64,000 nucleotides of DNA from positions 1-64,000 of the forward strand of contig PLWQ01000038.1 in NCBI GenBank assembly GCA_003165595.1. Reading direction: 5' to 3'. The stretch comes from Fibrobacterota bacterium. Its GTDB lineage: Bacteria > Fibrobacterota > Chitinivibrionia > Chitinivibrionales > FEN-1185. A model generated the notes under the pieces. The model was given only the letters and a program-made list of their open reading frames with translations. It ran no database searches and was not told the origin of the DNA. The translations under genes were made by a program, and so were the position numbers. This document shows positions 35,965-45,393 of the stretch, piece after piece (position 1 is the first letter of the stretch; each line of letters begins with the position of its first letter).

Positions 35965-38082
35965 ATGAAGAAAGAACTCGTTCTTCTGCTTGTCGCGGGA
36001 GCGTTCTTCTCGCTCGCCCACGGTTTTGGTTCCCTCAAGGGACGCGCTCCGGGCACCAACGAATTGTACGTTCCGCTCTGGCTCAAGACCCTCGACGCGA
36101 AGGTCACTATCAGCGACCAGATCGCCGTCACGTTCGTGGATCAGGTGTTTGTCAACACCGCGGCCTCCACAAAAGAGGGCATATTCGATTTCACCTTGCC
36201 CGAGGGATCCACGGTCGTCCAGCTTGCTCTGTGGATCAACGGCAAACGGCAGGTCGCCATTCCCATGGAAAAGACCCAGGCAACGTCGCAGTACGACAAT
36301 TCCGTAAGGCTGAGCGTTGATCCTGCGTTGCTCACTTCACTGGGAAACAATGAGTACCAGGTGAACGTGTATCCCCTCAACGCCGCCGGAGATTCGCTTG
36401 CCCAACGGAGAATAGATTTTACCTATGCAACCCCGCTCAAGAAGATTTCCGACACAGCGGCATATTTTTTCCAGCTCATGACCGCGAACCTGTCGAGCCA
36501 GCCGCCGGTGCGTACGTCCCTCAGTATCAGTGTTGATGCGCAGGACACCATTGCCGGAATCACGGCGCCGGGCTTTTCTGCCACCGAACTTGGCATAACC
36601 AGGAACAGCGCTAAATCCTACACACTCATGTACGGCGCCGAGAACGCCTACGCCACCAAGGACCTTGCGCTCGCCATTGCGGGCACACATTCGTCCCGGC
36701 TGCGGTTCACGGCAGCCACCTATGTTCCCGGTCTCGACACCACGCTTTCTTTCGACTCAACGGAAACGGCAAGCTACTTTGCCCTGTGGTGCACCGCCCC
36801 CACGCCGGTTTCGCAGACTGTAAAGCCGCGCGAAGCGGTGTTTGTCGTCGACGCGTCCTATTCCATGACCGGTACGAAATTCACGCAACTTACCCTGTCG
36901 CTTAAACATGCGCTCGGACTGCTCTCCCCCACCGACCGGTTCAACATTATCGCGTTCAACACCACGTCCAAGAGTTTCCAGCCCGGGCTCGTGGCCGCCA
37001 CGCCAACAAACATCAGCCTGGCCCTGGCTTTTCTCCAGACCGTGCAGACCAGGGGAATCACCAACGCGAACGGTCCCATAAAGCAGGCAATGGCCTCCAA
37101 TTGGAGCGTCGGCGCCGGCCACGCGATTTTCCTGCTCACCGACGGGTACGCAAACTGGCCCATCAGAATGTCCGCGTCCCAGATGATCGACACTTTGACT
37201 GCTGCGAACACGGCCGGAGCGCGGCTCTTCTCGGTTGCGATGAACGACGACGCCGATCAGACGTTCCTCTCCCTGCTTTCCAGCCAAAACGACGGAGCGC
37301 TGGTGACCCTTACCGCGGCCGACACCGCGCAGGGCGGCCTTACCGCCACGCTCGAACAGCTGCTGTATCCGCTGCTGTACGACATAAAGCTGAACGTTGC
37401 CGGCGCAAACGCCTACGACGTATATCCGGCGACCCTGCCGCCGCTGCCCGACGGAGGCCAGCTGTCGGTGCTGGGAAGGTATCTGCAACCCGGCGCGCAC
37501 CAGGTGATTCTCTCCGGTAAACGCGACAACGCCGTTGTCGCGGAAACCCTGTCCACCGCCCTGCCTGTTCCTAAAATCAATTACCGATCGATTCCCCGGG
37601 TCTGGGCCGCGGCCAAGGTCGATTACCTGCTCGACCAGATCCGGCTGCTGGGCGAACAGCCCGAGCTCAAGCAGGGAGTCATTACGCTCGGCCTCAAGTA
37701 CGGCATCGTAACCCCTTACACGTCGCTTCTCGTTTTGGAAACGCAGCCCTCGCCGAATAACACGTCAATCATCGACAAGACGAACAGGAATGAGATCAAG
37801 ACCATGCAACTGGCGGCCGAGAACGGTCGATCGACGGGCCTGGTTCGCATACGATACGCAATCCCCACGGCGGGAGGCCTTCGAAACGTTTCCCTCAAGA
37901 TTTACAACCTGCGAGGCGACCTGTTGCGTGAAATCGCGAATCATGTTTCGGCAGGGGGATGGTACTTTGTAAACTGGGACAGCAAAAACGGGCGCGGCGA
38001 AACCCTGGGTGCGGGAACCTACATTCTTGTGCTTGAAGCGGGAAACCAGAGAATGGCCGCGTCGATCCGTCTTGTCCGATAA
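35965..38082 (+). CDS. Exported VIT/vWA-domain protein with T9SS-like C-terminal domain
   Basis: A 705-residue exported protein. The signal peptide is residues 1-20. A VIT domain covers about 22-150 (VTISDQIAVTFVDQVFVNTAASTKEGIFDFTLPEGSTVV). A von Willebrand A domain starts near 292 with the MIDAS motif DASYS (VFVVDASYSMTGTKF) and LLTDGYAN. The last 80 residues (RIRYAIPTAGGLRNVSLKIYNLRGDLLREI...GAGTYILVLEAG) are an FlgD/T9SS-type domain. VIT-vWA proteins resemble inter-alpha-trypsin inhibitor heavy chains, and adhesion or scaffold roles are likely. The two genes that follow are also exported. Confidence 0.85.
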   Translation: MKKELVLLLVAGAFFSLAHGFGSLKGRAPGTNELYVPLWLKTLDAKVTISDQIAVTFVDQVFVNTAASTKEGIFDFTLPEGSTVVQLALWINGKRQVAIPMEKTQATSQYDNSVRLSVDPALLTSLGNNEYQVNVYPLNAAGDSLAQRRIDFTYATPLKKISDTAAYFFQLMTANLSSQPPVRTSLSISVDAQDTIAGITAPGFSATELGITRNSAKSYTLMYGAENAYATKDLALAIAGTHSSRLRFTAATYVPGLDTTLSFDSTETASYFALWCTAPTPVSQTVKPREAVFVVDASYSMTGTKFTQLTLSLKHALGLLSPTDRFNIIAFNTTSKSFQPGLVAATPTNISLALAFLQTVQTRGITNANGPIKQAMASNWSVGAGHAIFLLTDGYANWPIRMSASQMIDTLTAANTAGARLFSVAMNDDADQTFLSLLSSQNDGALVTLTAADTAQGGLTATLEQLLYPLLYDIKLNVAGANAYDVYPATLPPLPDGGQLSVLGRYLQPGAHQVILSGKRDNAVVAETLSTALPVPKINYRSIPRVWAAAKVDYLLDQIRLLGEQPELKQGVITLGLKYGIVTPYTSLLVLETQPSPNNTSIIDKTNRNEIKTMQLAAENGRSTGLVRIRYAIPTAGGLRNVSLKIYNLRGDLLREIANHVSAGGWYFVNWDSKNGRGETLGAGTYILVLEAGNQRMAASIRLVR

Positions 38083-38102
38083 CAAAACCGAAAGGAACAA
38101 TC

Positions 38103-39083
38103 ATGAAACCGGCACTTCTTGTTGCAGCGATTTTCTTCCTGGCAAGCGCGGACGCTATTCCAAAAGACGGCCTCCGCTTCTACTACACGTTCGACCAGCA
38201 GAACACGGTCGGCAGTACGGTGAAGGACCTGTCCGGCAACGGCTACAATCTCACCTCATCCGCTTCCGTGCAGCTGGCCGCCGACCGATTCTCAAATGCC
38301 AACAGCGCTTTGCAGATGGACGGGACGTACTATTTGTCGGCCGTGCTGCCCGATTCCACGGTCCACGCCATGACTGACACAAACGATTTCACGTTCGGCA
38401 TCATGTTCAAAACCTCGGTAAACTCGGCAAGCATGTCCGGCCGGATGGACATTGCGGGCATGGGCGATCCGTATAACACGGGAATTTTTCTTTCCATGAC
38501 CAACGACCAGGTACGGGTCTTTCTCGGCAATCACGGCTACTACGACACTCCGGACTCGCTCAACGACGGAAAATGGCATAGCGCGATAGCGGTGCGGTCG
38601 CAGGGCGCGGTGTTCCTGTATATCGACGGCAAGCTTGTCGACCAGGGCGCGGTCACCGGGACCATTTACCCGGGACAGGTTCCACTCACCATCGGCAAGC
38701 ACGGCACCAAGAACGAATCGTATTATTCCGGACTGCTCGACGACGTGTTCTATTACTCCCGCGCTTTCTCGGCGGGCGATATAAGCCTGCTGTACGGTGT
38801 GCTCAGCGGCCAGACAGTCTCCTTTGTCACGCCCTTGGACACGTTCCGGATTTCCCGGCCGACATTTGCCTGGCACCCGGTAAAGAACACCGTCGCCTAT
38901 GCATTTGAAATCGGGGACGATTCCCTTTTTGCAAACCCAACGCTGTCCCTTCCCCTCGAAGACACGACAATCACCGTGCCCCAGGCGCTATCGGCGGGCA
39001 GGTACTTTGTGCGGGTGGGCTGCAACGCCGACGACAGGTCGCCGTTTTTGTTCGTAAACTGCCATCCGTTTGTGGTGAAGTGA
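38103..39083 (+). CDS. Exported LamG-domain protein
   Basis: A 326-residue exported protein, 20 bases after the vWA gene. The signal peptide is about residues 1-19 (MKPALLVAAIFFLASADA). A LamG/concanavalin-like domain spans 22-235 (LRFYYTFDQQNTVGSTVKDLSGNGYNL, VFLYIDGKLVDQG, YSGLLDDVFYYSRAFSAGDISLLYG). A short C-terminal Ig-like region follows (SRPTFAWHPVKNTVAYAFEIGDDSLF). It probably binds carbohydrate or another surface ligand. It lacks the sorting-type domain of its neighbour. Confidence 0.75.
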   Translation: MKPALLVAAIFFLASADAIPKDGLRFYYTFDQQNTVGSTVKDLSGNGYNLTSSASVQLAADRFSNANSALQMDGTYYLSAVLPDSTVHAMTDTNDFTFGIMFKTSVNSASMSGRMDIAGMGDPYNTGIFLSMTNDQVRVFLGNHGYYDTPDSLNDGKWHSAIAVRSQGAVFLYIDGKLVDQGAVTGTIYPGQVPLTIGKHGTKNESYYSGLLDDVFYYSRAFSAGDISLLYGVLSGQTVSFVTPLDTFRISRPTFAWHPVKNTVAYAFEIGDDSLFANPTLSLPLEDTTITVPQALSAGRYFVRVGCNADDRSPFLFVNCHPFVVK

Positions 39084-39252
39084 TCCGCCGGCATTGCGCG
39101 CTGTTGTCCGTCGTTTTCAGGGAACCGCACGCGCGCCGGCGGACTGCGTCCGCACCTTTCCTTCCGCATCGCGCACCGACTATTTTTGGGTAAGACCGGC
39201 GGCGAGCACTTGCCGCTGCGCAGGTTTCACCTTGTCAAACGGAGATTCATCC

Positions 39253-39771
39253 ATGCCGACGTCCCGCATTGCCATCCTTTTCGCCGCGGCACTCGCCTTC
39301 TGTTTGCAGCCGGCCTTTTGCGGTCATCCTTCCGAAATGCTTGCCGATGTGGTCGGGGGGTCACCCATCATCGTGGTCGGAAAGATCGCCTCGGCGCGAA
39401 AAACCGACAAATTCGCCACCCAAAAAGGCGTGAACTACTATTACTATGTCTTCACAATCAAGATCGATACGGTCCTCAAGGGCGACGCGCATCTCAGGCA
39501 ATTCGACGTTATGGATTTTCCCGGCACGGCCGGATGCATGGATACGTCTCGAAACGTCAAGTGCCTGTTTTTCCTCTCGAAGTCGCCGTTTGTGGCAAAA
39601 GACGTCACCGACTGGATGGTGGAACGCCAGTATAAAATCGTCAAGGGTTCGATCACGCCGACGGAATTCATAGACGAGAAGGCGGTGCAGCCCGTGCGAG
39701 CGTTCGAAAAGAAGATCGGCGAGATCGTGACCCTCGAACGCGCGAAACATGCACCGGCCGCGGCGCAGTAA
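39253..39771 (+). CDS. Exported protein of unknown function
   Basis: A 172-residue exported protein with a signal peptide MPTSRIAILFAAALAFCLQPAFCG. The mature part has a beta-rich region (SPIIVVGKIASARKTDKFATQKGVNYYYYVFTIKIDTVLKGD) that resembles small OB-fold or DUF-type secreted proteins in which VVGK...VLKG recurs, then KCLFFLSKSPFVAKDVTDW. I do not recognise the family. GGAGA precedes the ATG at 39253. Frames starting further upstream lack a ribosome site. Confidence 0.65.
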   Translation: MPTSRIAILFAAALAFCLQPAFCGHPSEMLADVVGGSPIIVVGKIASARKTDKFATQKGVNYYYYVFTIKIDTVLKGDAHLRQFDVMDFPGTAGCMDTSRNVKCLFFLSKSPFVAKDVTDWMVERQYKIVKGSITPTEFIDEKAVQPVRAFEKKIGEIVTLERAKHAPAAAQ

Positions 39772-39820
39772 CCTCGGCAGGCGGCAACCGCTCAATTCCC
39801 ATTTTCCAAGGAAAGTCACC

Positions 39821-40267
39821 ATGACCGCTTCAGAAGATGCGATCGGCCTTTACAAACAAACCTTCACCTGTTCGCAGGCCGTTTGCGCCGCCTTTGGAAG
39901 CCGGCTCGGGCTCGACCGGGAAACCGCGCTCAAAATTTCCTGCGCCTTCGGCGGCGGGTGCAGCAGGCTGGGCCTCACGTGCGGGGCGGTGACGGGGGCG
40001 TTCATGGTGATCGGCCTCAAACACGGCAGGAGCACGCCGGACGGCACCGCGGCCAAAGAGAAGGCCTACTCGTTGACGCAGGAGTTTGCAAAAAGATTTG
40101 TCGAAAAGAACGGCTCCCTCAATTGCACGGAGCTTCTCGGTTGCGATCTGGGAACAGACGAAGGGTATGCCGCGGCAAAGGAGAAGAACCTTTTCACTAC
40201 CCTGTGCCTGCGGCTGGTGAAGGACTCGGCGGGGATATTGGAAGAATTGTTAGAGAGTGCCGCCTGA
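39821..40267 (+). CDS. C_GCAxxG_C_C family protein
   Basis: A 148-residue protein matching the C_GCAxxG_C_C family: TCSQAVCAAFG, ISCAFGGGCSRLGLTCGAVTGAFMVIGL, and later Cys in SLNCTELLGCDL and TTLCLRLV. These cysteines are thought to bind metal or an iron-sulphur centre. Members are often redox or electron-transfer-linked, with no firm function. AAGGAAAG stands before the ATG at 39821. It is cytoplasmic, unlike its exported neighbours. Confidence 0.85.
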   Translation: MTASEDAIGLYKQTFTCSQAVCAAFGSRLGLDRETALKISCAFGGGCSRLGLTCGAVTGAFMVIGLKHGRSTPDGTAAKEKAYSLTQEFAKRFVEKNGSLNCTELLGCDLGTDEGYAAAKEKNLFTTLCLRLVKDSAGILEELLESAA

Positions 40268-40284
40268 CCGGTGCCCACTCCGTC

Positions 40285-41136
40285 CTACTTCACCGCGTTC
40301 ACCCGGAAGGCGCGCTCGTAGTTCCCAAGCTTCACTTGTGCCAAGAGCATTCCTGCGCTGCCGGCCGGCACATCGCACGTGAAAGATGCCACCCCCGCGG
40401 GCAGAAGCGCCTTCTTCACAAGTGCGCCTGACGAGGTGTACAGCGAAATGCTCCCGGCCTCCCGCCCCGCATATTTTGACCACATCATACTTAGACGCAG
40501 CGAATTGCCGTTTAGTCTGACAGACAAGAAATGCTCAGGCTTGTCCACGGCATGCACCGCTTTTTGGTGTGAAATGGATGCAGAAACTCCAGCTCCCTGG
40601 TAAACGCCCATATTCTCCCCGTCCATCCCCGTGCCGATGCAGGGTGACGAGGCCAGCAACGCACCGGTCGTAGAATCGGCGAATAGGGATTTCTTTACGA
40701 TGTTGAAAAACGCGTCGCAGGAATCACCCCTGGCGTTCGTCATAGCGTTGATGCCGATGCCAAGCGGATCAGCGTGCCCGGACACATGATTGTTATATGC
40801 AAAGAACAGGGTCCGATTACTTGCGAACAGAAAGGAATCGGCGCTGAAAATATTGCTTGCGACCGTGTCGTGTCCCGACAAACTCATGCAGTTGATAAGC
40901 GCGGATCCCAAAACGGTATTGCGCCGCACATAGAACGTTCCCCCGGCCACAGGCATAACGGTGAGGGGCATGGTCGACGATTGGATGAAATTGTCGGTGA
41001 TCACCGTGGTATCTGCCACCTGGAAGTCGGCCAGCGGCCCGACTCCTCGCGTGCAACCGACAACCCGGTTGTGTGCAAACCACAGTTCTTCCACGGGATC
41101 GTCACACAGGAAGGCCAACAAATCACAAGCGCCCAC
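40285..41136 (-). pseudogene. 5'-truncated exported beta-helix-type protein with T9SS-like tail
   Basis: A 283-codon frame with no signal peptide; an in-frame stop lies a few codons upstream of its GTG. The protein looks like the C-terminal part of a parallel beta-helix protein (WFAHNRVVGCTRGVG, TTVITDNFIQSS, GTFYVRRNTVLGSALINC, TVASNIFSADSFLFA) followed by an FlgD/T9SS-type domain (GSISLYTSSGALVKKALLPAGVASFTC). Because its family should be exported and longer, it is probably a remnant or is cut by a frameshift or deletion. The start of the original gene is not visible before the next gene at 41225. Confidence 0.6.
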
Positions 41137-41224
41137 GTCTGCCTGATGTCAAGAGACGGGGGCGCATGCGAGCAAATCAATCGGTCCCGGGCCAGGGCTT
41201 CACCACCCCGCCACTATTCCCCGC

Positions 41225-42850
41225 TCACGGATTCCACGTCACCTTCATGCTGTCGGTCTCGGCCAAGATTGCGTCGATATACGATATGGTGATCGTGTCG
41301 CTGCCGGCGACCGAGATGGTGCCGTTCGCCGCGGACGACGTCCCCAGTGTAAATCCGACGCTTCCGCGGAACAACCAGGTGGTGTCGGCGTTAACGGCCA
41401 GGGGCACGGAAATACCCGTGGGGTCCTTTTTGCTCTTCACGTTTATGGCCACCGAGCTGGCCAGAATATGGTCGTTTTCCATGGTAATTTTCATTTTGCT
41501 CGTCGTGCCGTGGTAACCGGCACCGAGCGAATCGGGCAACATTGATACTTCGTTGCACTTCCACAGGAGCGCGGTACCTTGCGCCGCGGAACTCACCACC
41601 GGCTTGCTGTACGCCGGGCTCAAGTACGATGTGGTAAGGGTGTCTATGGGAGGCCGCACTGCGATAACCTTGCCCGGAGTCGACGTTGTCAACGAAGGCA
41701 TGACTGAGCCCGTGTACGAGCCGGGCGATCCGGCAAGGGCGTGCAATGCGACATCAATGCCCACCGTGTCCTTATGGGAAGACAGGTGAATGGTAATCGA
41801 GGTATCGGTGATGTTGCGGTCATCGGCGTTGATGTTGATGGGGAGCTTTAGTCCCAGGTAAATCGATACGGCGGGTCTTACATCCGGCGCTATACCGTTC
41901 CAGACCGCTTTTGCGAAAGCCGCCACGTTCCCCGCCTTTACATAGGAAACTGTGACCGTGTCGTTGTCCTTAACGCGAACCGTGTCCCCAAGGGTGGTAA
42001 CTTTGCTCACGGTGAAACCGATGTTGCCTGCATAGCTCCCGGGATTGGCCGTATCTTTTGCCAGCGTCAGACTGATGGGCGTCGGATACGACGTTGAGGC
42101 AACGGTGGCGGAAATCGTTGTGCTTGAAACGGAAAGGTCCCACACCGAGGCGGTCATCGGCCAATCGATGCTCTGATAGGAGTCCATATCCAGAGCAACC
42201 GAAATCGCCCACTGCAAAGTGATGGGAAAGTTGCCCACATACGAATCCAAAGCTTGCTTTTGGGTGGCATACCCCGAACGGGTTACAGTGAGCGTATCCA
42301 CGGCAGCCGATTCCTTGGCAAGATTCTTTTGTGTGGATTGTTTACTCACCTGCATGCCGGACCCCGCTCCAAATGATTGACCGATAAGAGGTCTCTTCAT
42401 GAGACGCGATACGGTAGTTCCTATCGTTACCCGGCAAAGATATATCTGCGACGAAAAACCGGCGGGGAACGGAAGGGTCTTGTATGTTCCGGCCGGCATC
42501 GCCTTATCAAGCGCAACGCGGACGCATCTCCCTTTACAATCAAATGTTTCTATCCTGACACGGTCGCTATTGTTTGCAACGGTAAAATTGAGGAAATTGC
42601 CTGAAAAGAACGGCATGGCATACGCAGGCTCCGGTTTGATTGCGCCCGCACCGGCCACCGAAAAGGCAAAGTGGCCGGCCGTGTCCGTTACGGTTCTCAG
42701 CGAAAGGTTCTTCAACCGCACAACGGCGCCCGACACTTTCTTACTGTTTACGTCCGTGATTGTGCCGGTGATATTGACTGTCTGGCCCAGCACGAATGAA
42801 AACAGGCCAAGCTGCAACAGTATCGCGAACAGCAATTTTGTTTGATTCAT
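41225..42850 (-). CDS. Exported multidomain protein with carboxypeptidase-regulatory-like domain
   Basis: A 541-residue exported protein. The signal peptide ends at VLGQ. Residues 24-70 form a carboxypeptidase regulatory-like domain (VNITGTITDVNSKKVSGAVVRLKNLSLRTVTDTAGHFAFSV). Residues 80-155 resemble a sorting-type or FlgD-like fold (LNFTVANNSDRVRIETFDCKGRCVRVAL...SQIYLCRVTI), unusually internal rather than terminal. Residues 215-541 hold three repeats of an Ig-like unit, each with a period of about 110 (ISLTLAKDTANPGSYAGNIGFTV, IDVALHALAGSPGSYTGSVMPSL, ISVPLAVNADTTWLFRGSVGFTL). Its role is probably surface attachment or binding; function unknown. Confidence 0.72.
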   Translation of the reverse strand: MNQTKLLFAILLQLGLFSFVLGQTVNITGTITDVNSKKVSGAVVRLKNLSLRTVTDTAGHFAFSVAGAGAIKPEPAYAMPFFSGNFLNFTVANNSDRVRIETFDCKGRCVRVALDKAMPAGTYKTLPFPAGFSSQIYLCRVTIGTTVSRLMKRPLIGQSFGAGSGMQVSKQSTQKNLAKESAAVDTLTVTRSGYATQKQALDSYVGNFPITLQWAISVALDMDSYQSIDWPMTASVWDLSVSSTTISATVASTSYPTPISLTLAKDTANPGSYAGNIGFTVSKVTTLGDTVRVKDNDTVTVSYVKAGNVAAFAKAVWNGIAPDVRPAVSIYLGLKLPININADDRNITDTSITIHLSSHKDTVGIDVALHALAGSPGSYTGSVMPSLTTSTPGKVIAVRPPIDTLTTSYLSPAYSKPVVSSAAQGTALLWKCNEVSMLPDSLGAGYHGTTSKMKITMENDHILASSVAINVKSKKDPTGISVPLAVNADTTWLFRGSVGFTLGTSSAANGTISVAGSDTITISYIDAILAETDSMKVTWNP

Positions 42851-42970
42851 GAGTCCCCCTCAAAAAGAAATAGTAAATGAATGAAACCGTCTCTTGACTG
42901 GATGTTTGACAATATGACAAAAAATCGTTATTGCACGCTCTCTTGGCAACAAAAACAACCTGAGCCAATC

Positions 42971-43020
42971 CAAAAAAGGTGAAAGTTGAAAGGGGACTAT
43001 TCTTCCGCCTTTCAACTTTC
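42971..43020 (-). terminator. Rho-independent terminator of the GH3 operon
   Basis: On the minus strand a 13-base-pair stem GAAAGTTGAAAGG/CCTTTCAACTTTC (arms 43020-43008 and 42993-42981, 14-base loop) is followed by ACC and then TTTTTT at 42977-42972. It lies about 30 bases after the stop of the second GH3 gene. Confidence 0.8.
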
Positions 43021-43051
43021 AACCCTCAACAATCAATGCGCGTGTTTATTC

Positions 43052-45331
43052 TTAGTATATCGTAATCGTCCCCTGCTGTCTGATGTCCAGCGACGATGAC
43101 CCCACGAGCACGTCTATAGGCCCGGGCTCCACCACCCACGCCGACTGCGTGGTGTCGTAGTACTCGAAGTCGCGCTCCACAAGATTGAAGTTGACGGTCT
43201 TTGCCTCTCCGGCGTCAAGAGGAACGCGCCTGAAGCCGCGGAGGTCTTTATATCGCCGCGGCTGTGCACTCTCCTCGTCGTGAAGGTACAGCTGCACCAC
43301 CTCGTCTCCGGCGCGCGTGCCGGTATTTTTCACGTTCACCGAAACGGCAAACGTGTCCCCCGGGTATCCGCCGGGCGGGGAAATCGATAGATTGCTGTAC
43401 GCGAATGTCGTGTAGCTGAGGCCATAGCCGAAGCAGAAAAGCGGCTTCAATTTATGATAATCGTAATAGGGATATCCCCTTCCCTCCCACACGGGCTCGT
43501 AGGGATCGCCGGAATCTCCATATTGTGCAACGTTCATGCCGAACCTCGGAAGCTGGGTCGAGTCCAGCGGGAACGTGAGCGGGGTCTTCCCGCCCGGATT
43601 GTAGTCGCCGAACAAAACCTCGCCCAAGGCCATGGCGTGATCTTCGCCGGGATAAGACGACATGAGAATCGCCGGGGCCTTGTTCCAGTTGCCGGTGTCT
43701 GCGGTACTGCCTCCGGTATACCACACGATGGTATGACCAGGTTTTGCGGCGAGCACTGTTCCCGCCAACTTGTCCTGAGTGTCGGGAAGTGAAACCTCGT
43801 TGCGGTCAAAGCCTTCGCCTTCGTCGTTGGGACCGATGCACACGATTGCATAGTCGCAATTATTGTAGTCACTGTTGACCGTAATGTTTGTGCCGCCGAT
43901 CTGCTTTACCGCCTGATTGGGCGGGGTGTAGTGCTTGCTGGGACAGTTCTGCGCGCTGCCCACCGGACCGCAGCGCAGTGTATTGGCCCAGGGCCCCACC
44001 ATGGCAATGGTCATCGGAGTGCTTCTGTCAAGGGGCAGCAGGTTGCCGTCGTTCTTGAGAAGGATATAGCATTCGCGCGAGACACGGCGCGCGTAGTTGT
44101 ACATGTTCGTACTGTTGATGGAATCCGTGTACATTGTTCTTGAGTATCCGGGATCGAAACAACCCGTTTTGTAGCGCGCCCACAGCGAGCGCCGAGCCTT
44201 GTCGTCGTAAAAGCCCTGCGATATCGTGCCGGGCACCAGTCCTTCCAGGCCGCCGCCCCACGTTCCCGGAGTGGGAAGGTCAAGTCCCGCCAATGCCAAT
44301 ATGGAAGCATTGCCGGTGCCGCCGTTGTCCCAGTCCGTGAGGATGAATCCCTTCAGGCCCCAGAAGTCCTTGAGGATGTCGGTCATGGTGTGATGATTTT
44401 GCGCGTTATGGAGGCCGTTCACCGAATTGTAGGCTACCATGATGGCGGCGGTACCGCCGTCATGAGCAGCCATGCCGAAGTGGTATGTGTAAAGCTCGCG
44501 AAGTCCCCGCTCAGAAACGTGCACGGGGTAGAATCCGCGCGCGCGCTCCACATTGTTGCAGCAGTAATGCTTGAGCGTCGGAATGGTGCCGCCCCGCATC
44601 ACGCCCTTAACGGCTGCGGTAGCGCCCTTGCCGTTTACAAAGGGATCTTCGCCGTAAGATTCGGTAGTCCGTCCGGCGCGGCTGTCGCGGCAAAGATTGC
44701 AGGAAGGTCCCAGCTGGACGTTATAATCGTGTCCCCGGAAGGTCATTCCCATGAAATAGCCGCCCTCTTCGACGATGGCCGTGTCCCACGTGGCGGCCAT
44801 TGCGAGGCCCGTGGGGAAGGACCAGGTGCCGCCGAGGCCGTACGGGCCGTCGCGCCAGTTGAGCCCGACAACGCCTGCCGCGCTCCCGCCGTTGACGATC
44901 GTCTGCTTGTCGCCGTTGGACATTGATGCGATCTTGTTTTCGATGAACGTGGCGGTGTCGCTCCGCGAACAGGCAATCGAGACTTTTGCCTTATAGGTGC
45001 CCGTGGGCTGGCCGTTGAACTGGCAGGCGAAATGGACGCTTTTATCTCCTGCCCAGGTGAGCTGGCCTACATCGCCCTTGGTCATCGTGAGCGGCACAAC
45101 ATCACCGGTGCCGTCCTTGATAATGGACACAGACACGTTGAACCTGTCGTATGCCCAGCCTATGATGCGGTAGGACACCTTCCCCCTGTACTTGTAGATC
45201 CCGCCCGAATTATCCACGAGCTTAAGGAATACCGGCGTCACCTGCACAGTGTCGATATCGGAGGTCACCTGGGGTTGAGCGAAACATCCCAGGACACCCG
45301 ATAGCAGTATTAATCCGAATCTGCAACGCAT
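43052..45331 (-). CDS. Secreted GH3 beta-glucosidase (paralogue A)
   Basis: A 759-residue glycoside hydrolase family 3 enzyme. The signal peptide ends at CFAQ. A TIM-barrel follows with the nucleophile Asp in GFILTDWDNGG (near 330) and the KHYCC-like conserved block NNVERARGF. Then come an alpha/beta sandwich (VCIGPNDEGEGFDRNEVSL) and a C-terminal fibronectin-like domain (AVSVNVKNTGTRAGDEVVQLYL...DLRGFRRVPL). Cleavage of beta-glucosides or related sugars is expected; the exact substrate is unknown. It follows the other GH3 gene by 62 bases. The start at 45331 has a GGGGGC-type ribosome site. Confidence 0.9.
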   Translation of the reverse strand: MRCRFGLILLSGVLGCFAQPQVTSDIDTVQVTPVFLKLVDNSGGIYKYRGKVSYRIIGWAYDRFNVSVSIIKDGTGDVVPLTMTKGDVGQLTWAGDKSVHFACQFNGQPTGTYKAKVSIACSRSDTATFIENKIASMSNGDKQTIVNGGSAAGVVGLNWRDGPYGLGGTWSFPTGLAMAATWDTAIVEEGGYFMGMTFRGHDYNVQLGPSCNLCRDSRAGRTTESYGEDPFVNGKGATAAVKGVMRGGTIPTLKHYCCNNVERARGFYPVHVSERGLRELYTYHFGMAAHDGGTAAIMVAYNSVNGLHNAQNHHTMTDILKDFWGLKGFILTDWDNGGTGNASILALAGLDLPTPGTWGGGLEGLVPGTISQGFYDDKARRSLWARYKTGCFDPGYSRTMYTDSINSTNMYNYARRVSRECYILLKNDGNLLPLDRSTPMTIAMVGPWANTLRCGPVGSAQNCPSKHYTPPNQAVKQIGGTNITVNSDYNNCDYAIVCIGPNDEGEGFDRNEVSLPDTQDKLAGTVLAAKPGHTIVWYTGGSTADTGNWNKAPAILMSSYPGEDHAMALGEVLFGDYNPGGKTPLTFPLDSTQLPRFGMNVAQYGDSGDPYEPVWEGRGYPYYDYHKLKPLFCFGYGLSYTTFAYSNLSISPPGGYPGDTFAVSVNVKNTGTRAGDEVVQLYLHDEESAQPRRYKDLRGFRRVPLDAGEAKTVNFNLVERDFEYYDTTQSAWVVEPGPIDVLVGSSSLDIRQQGTITIY

Positions 45332-45393
45332 GCTGCCCCCTTCTTTTTCATCCTTTGTACTGTCTAATAAGCCGAAAGTTGCGCATTTACGCA

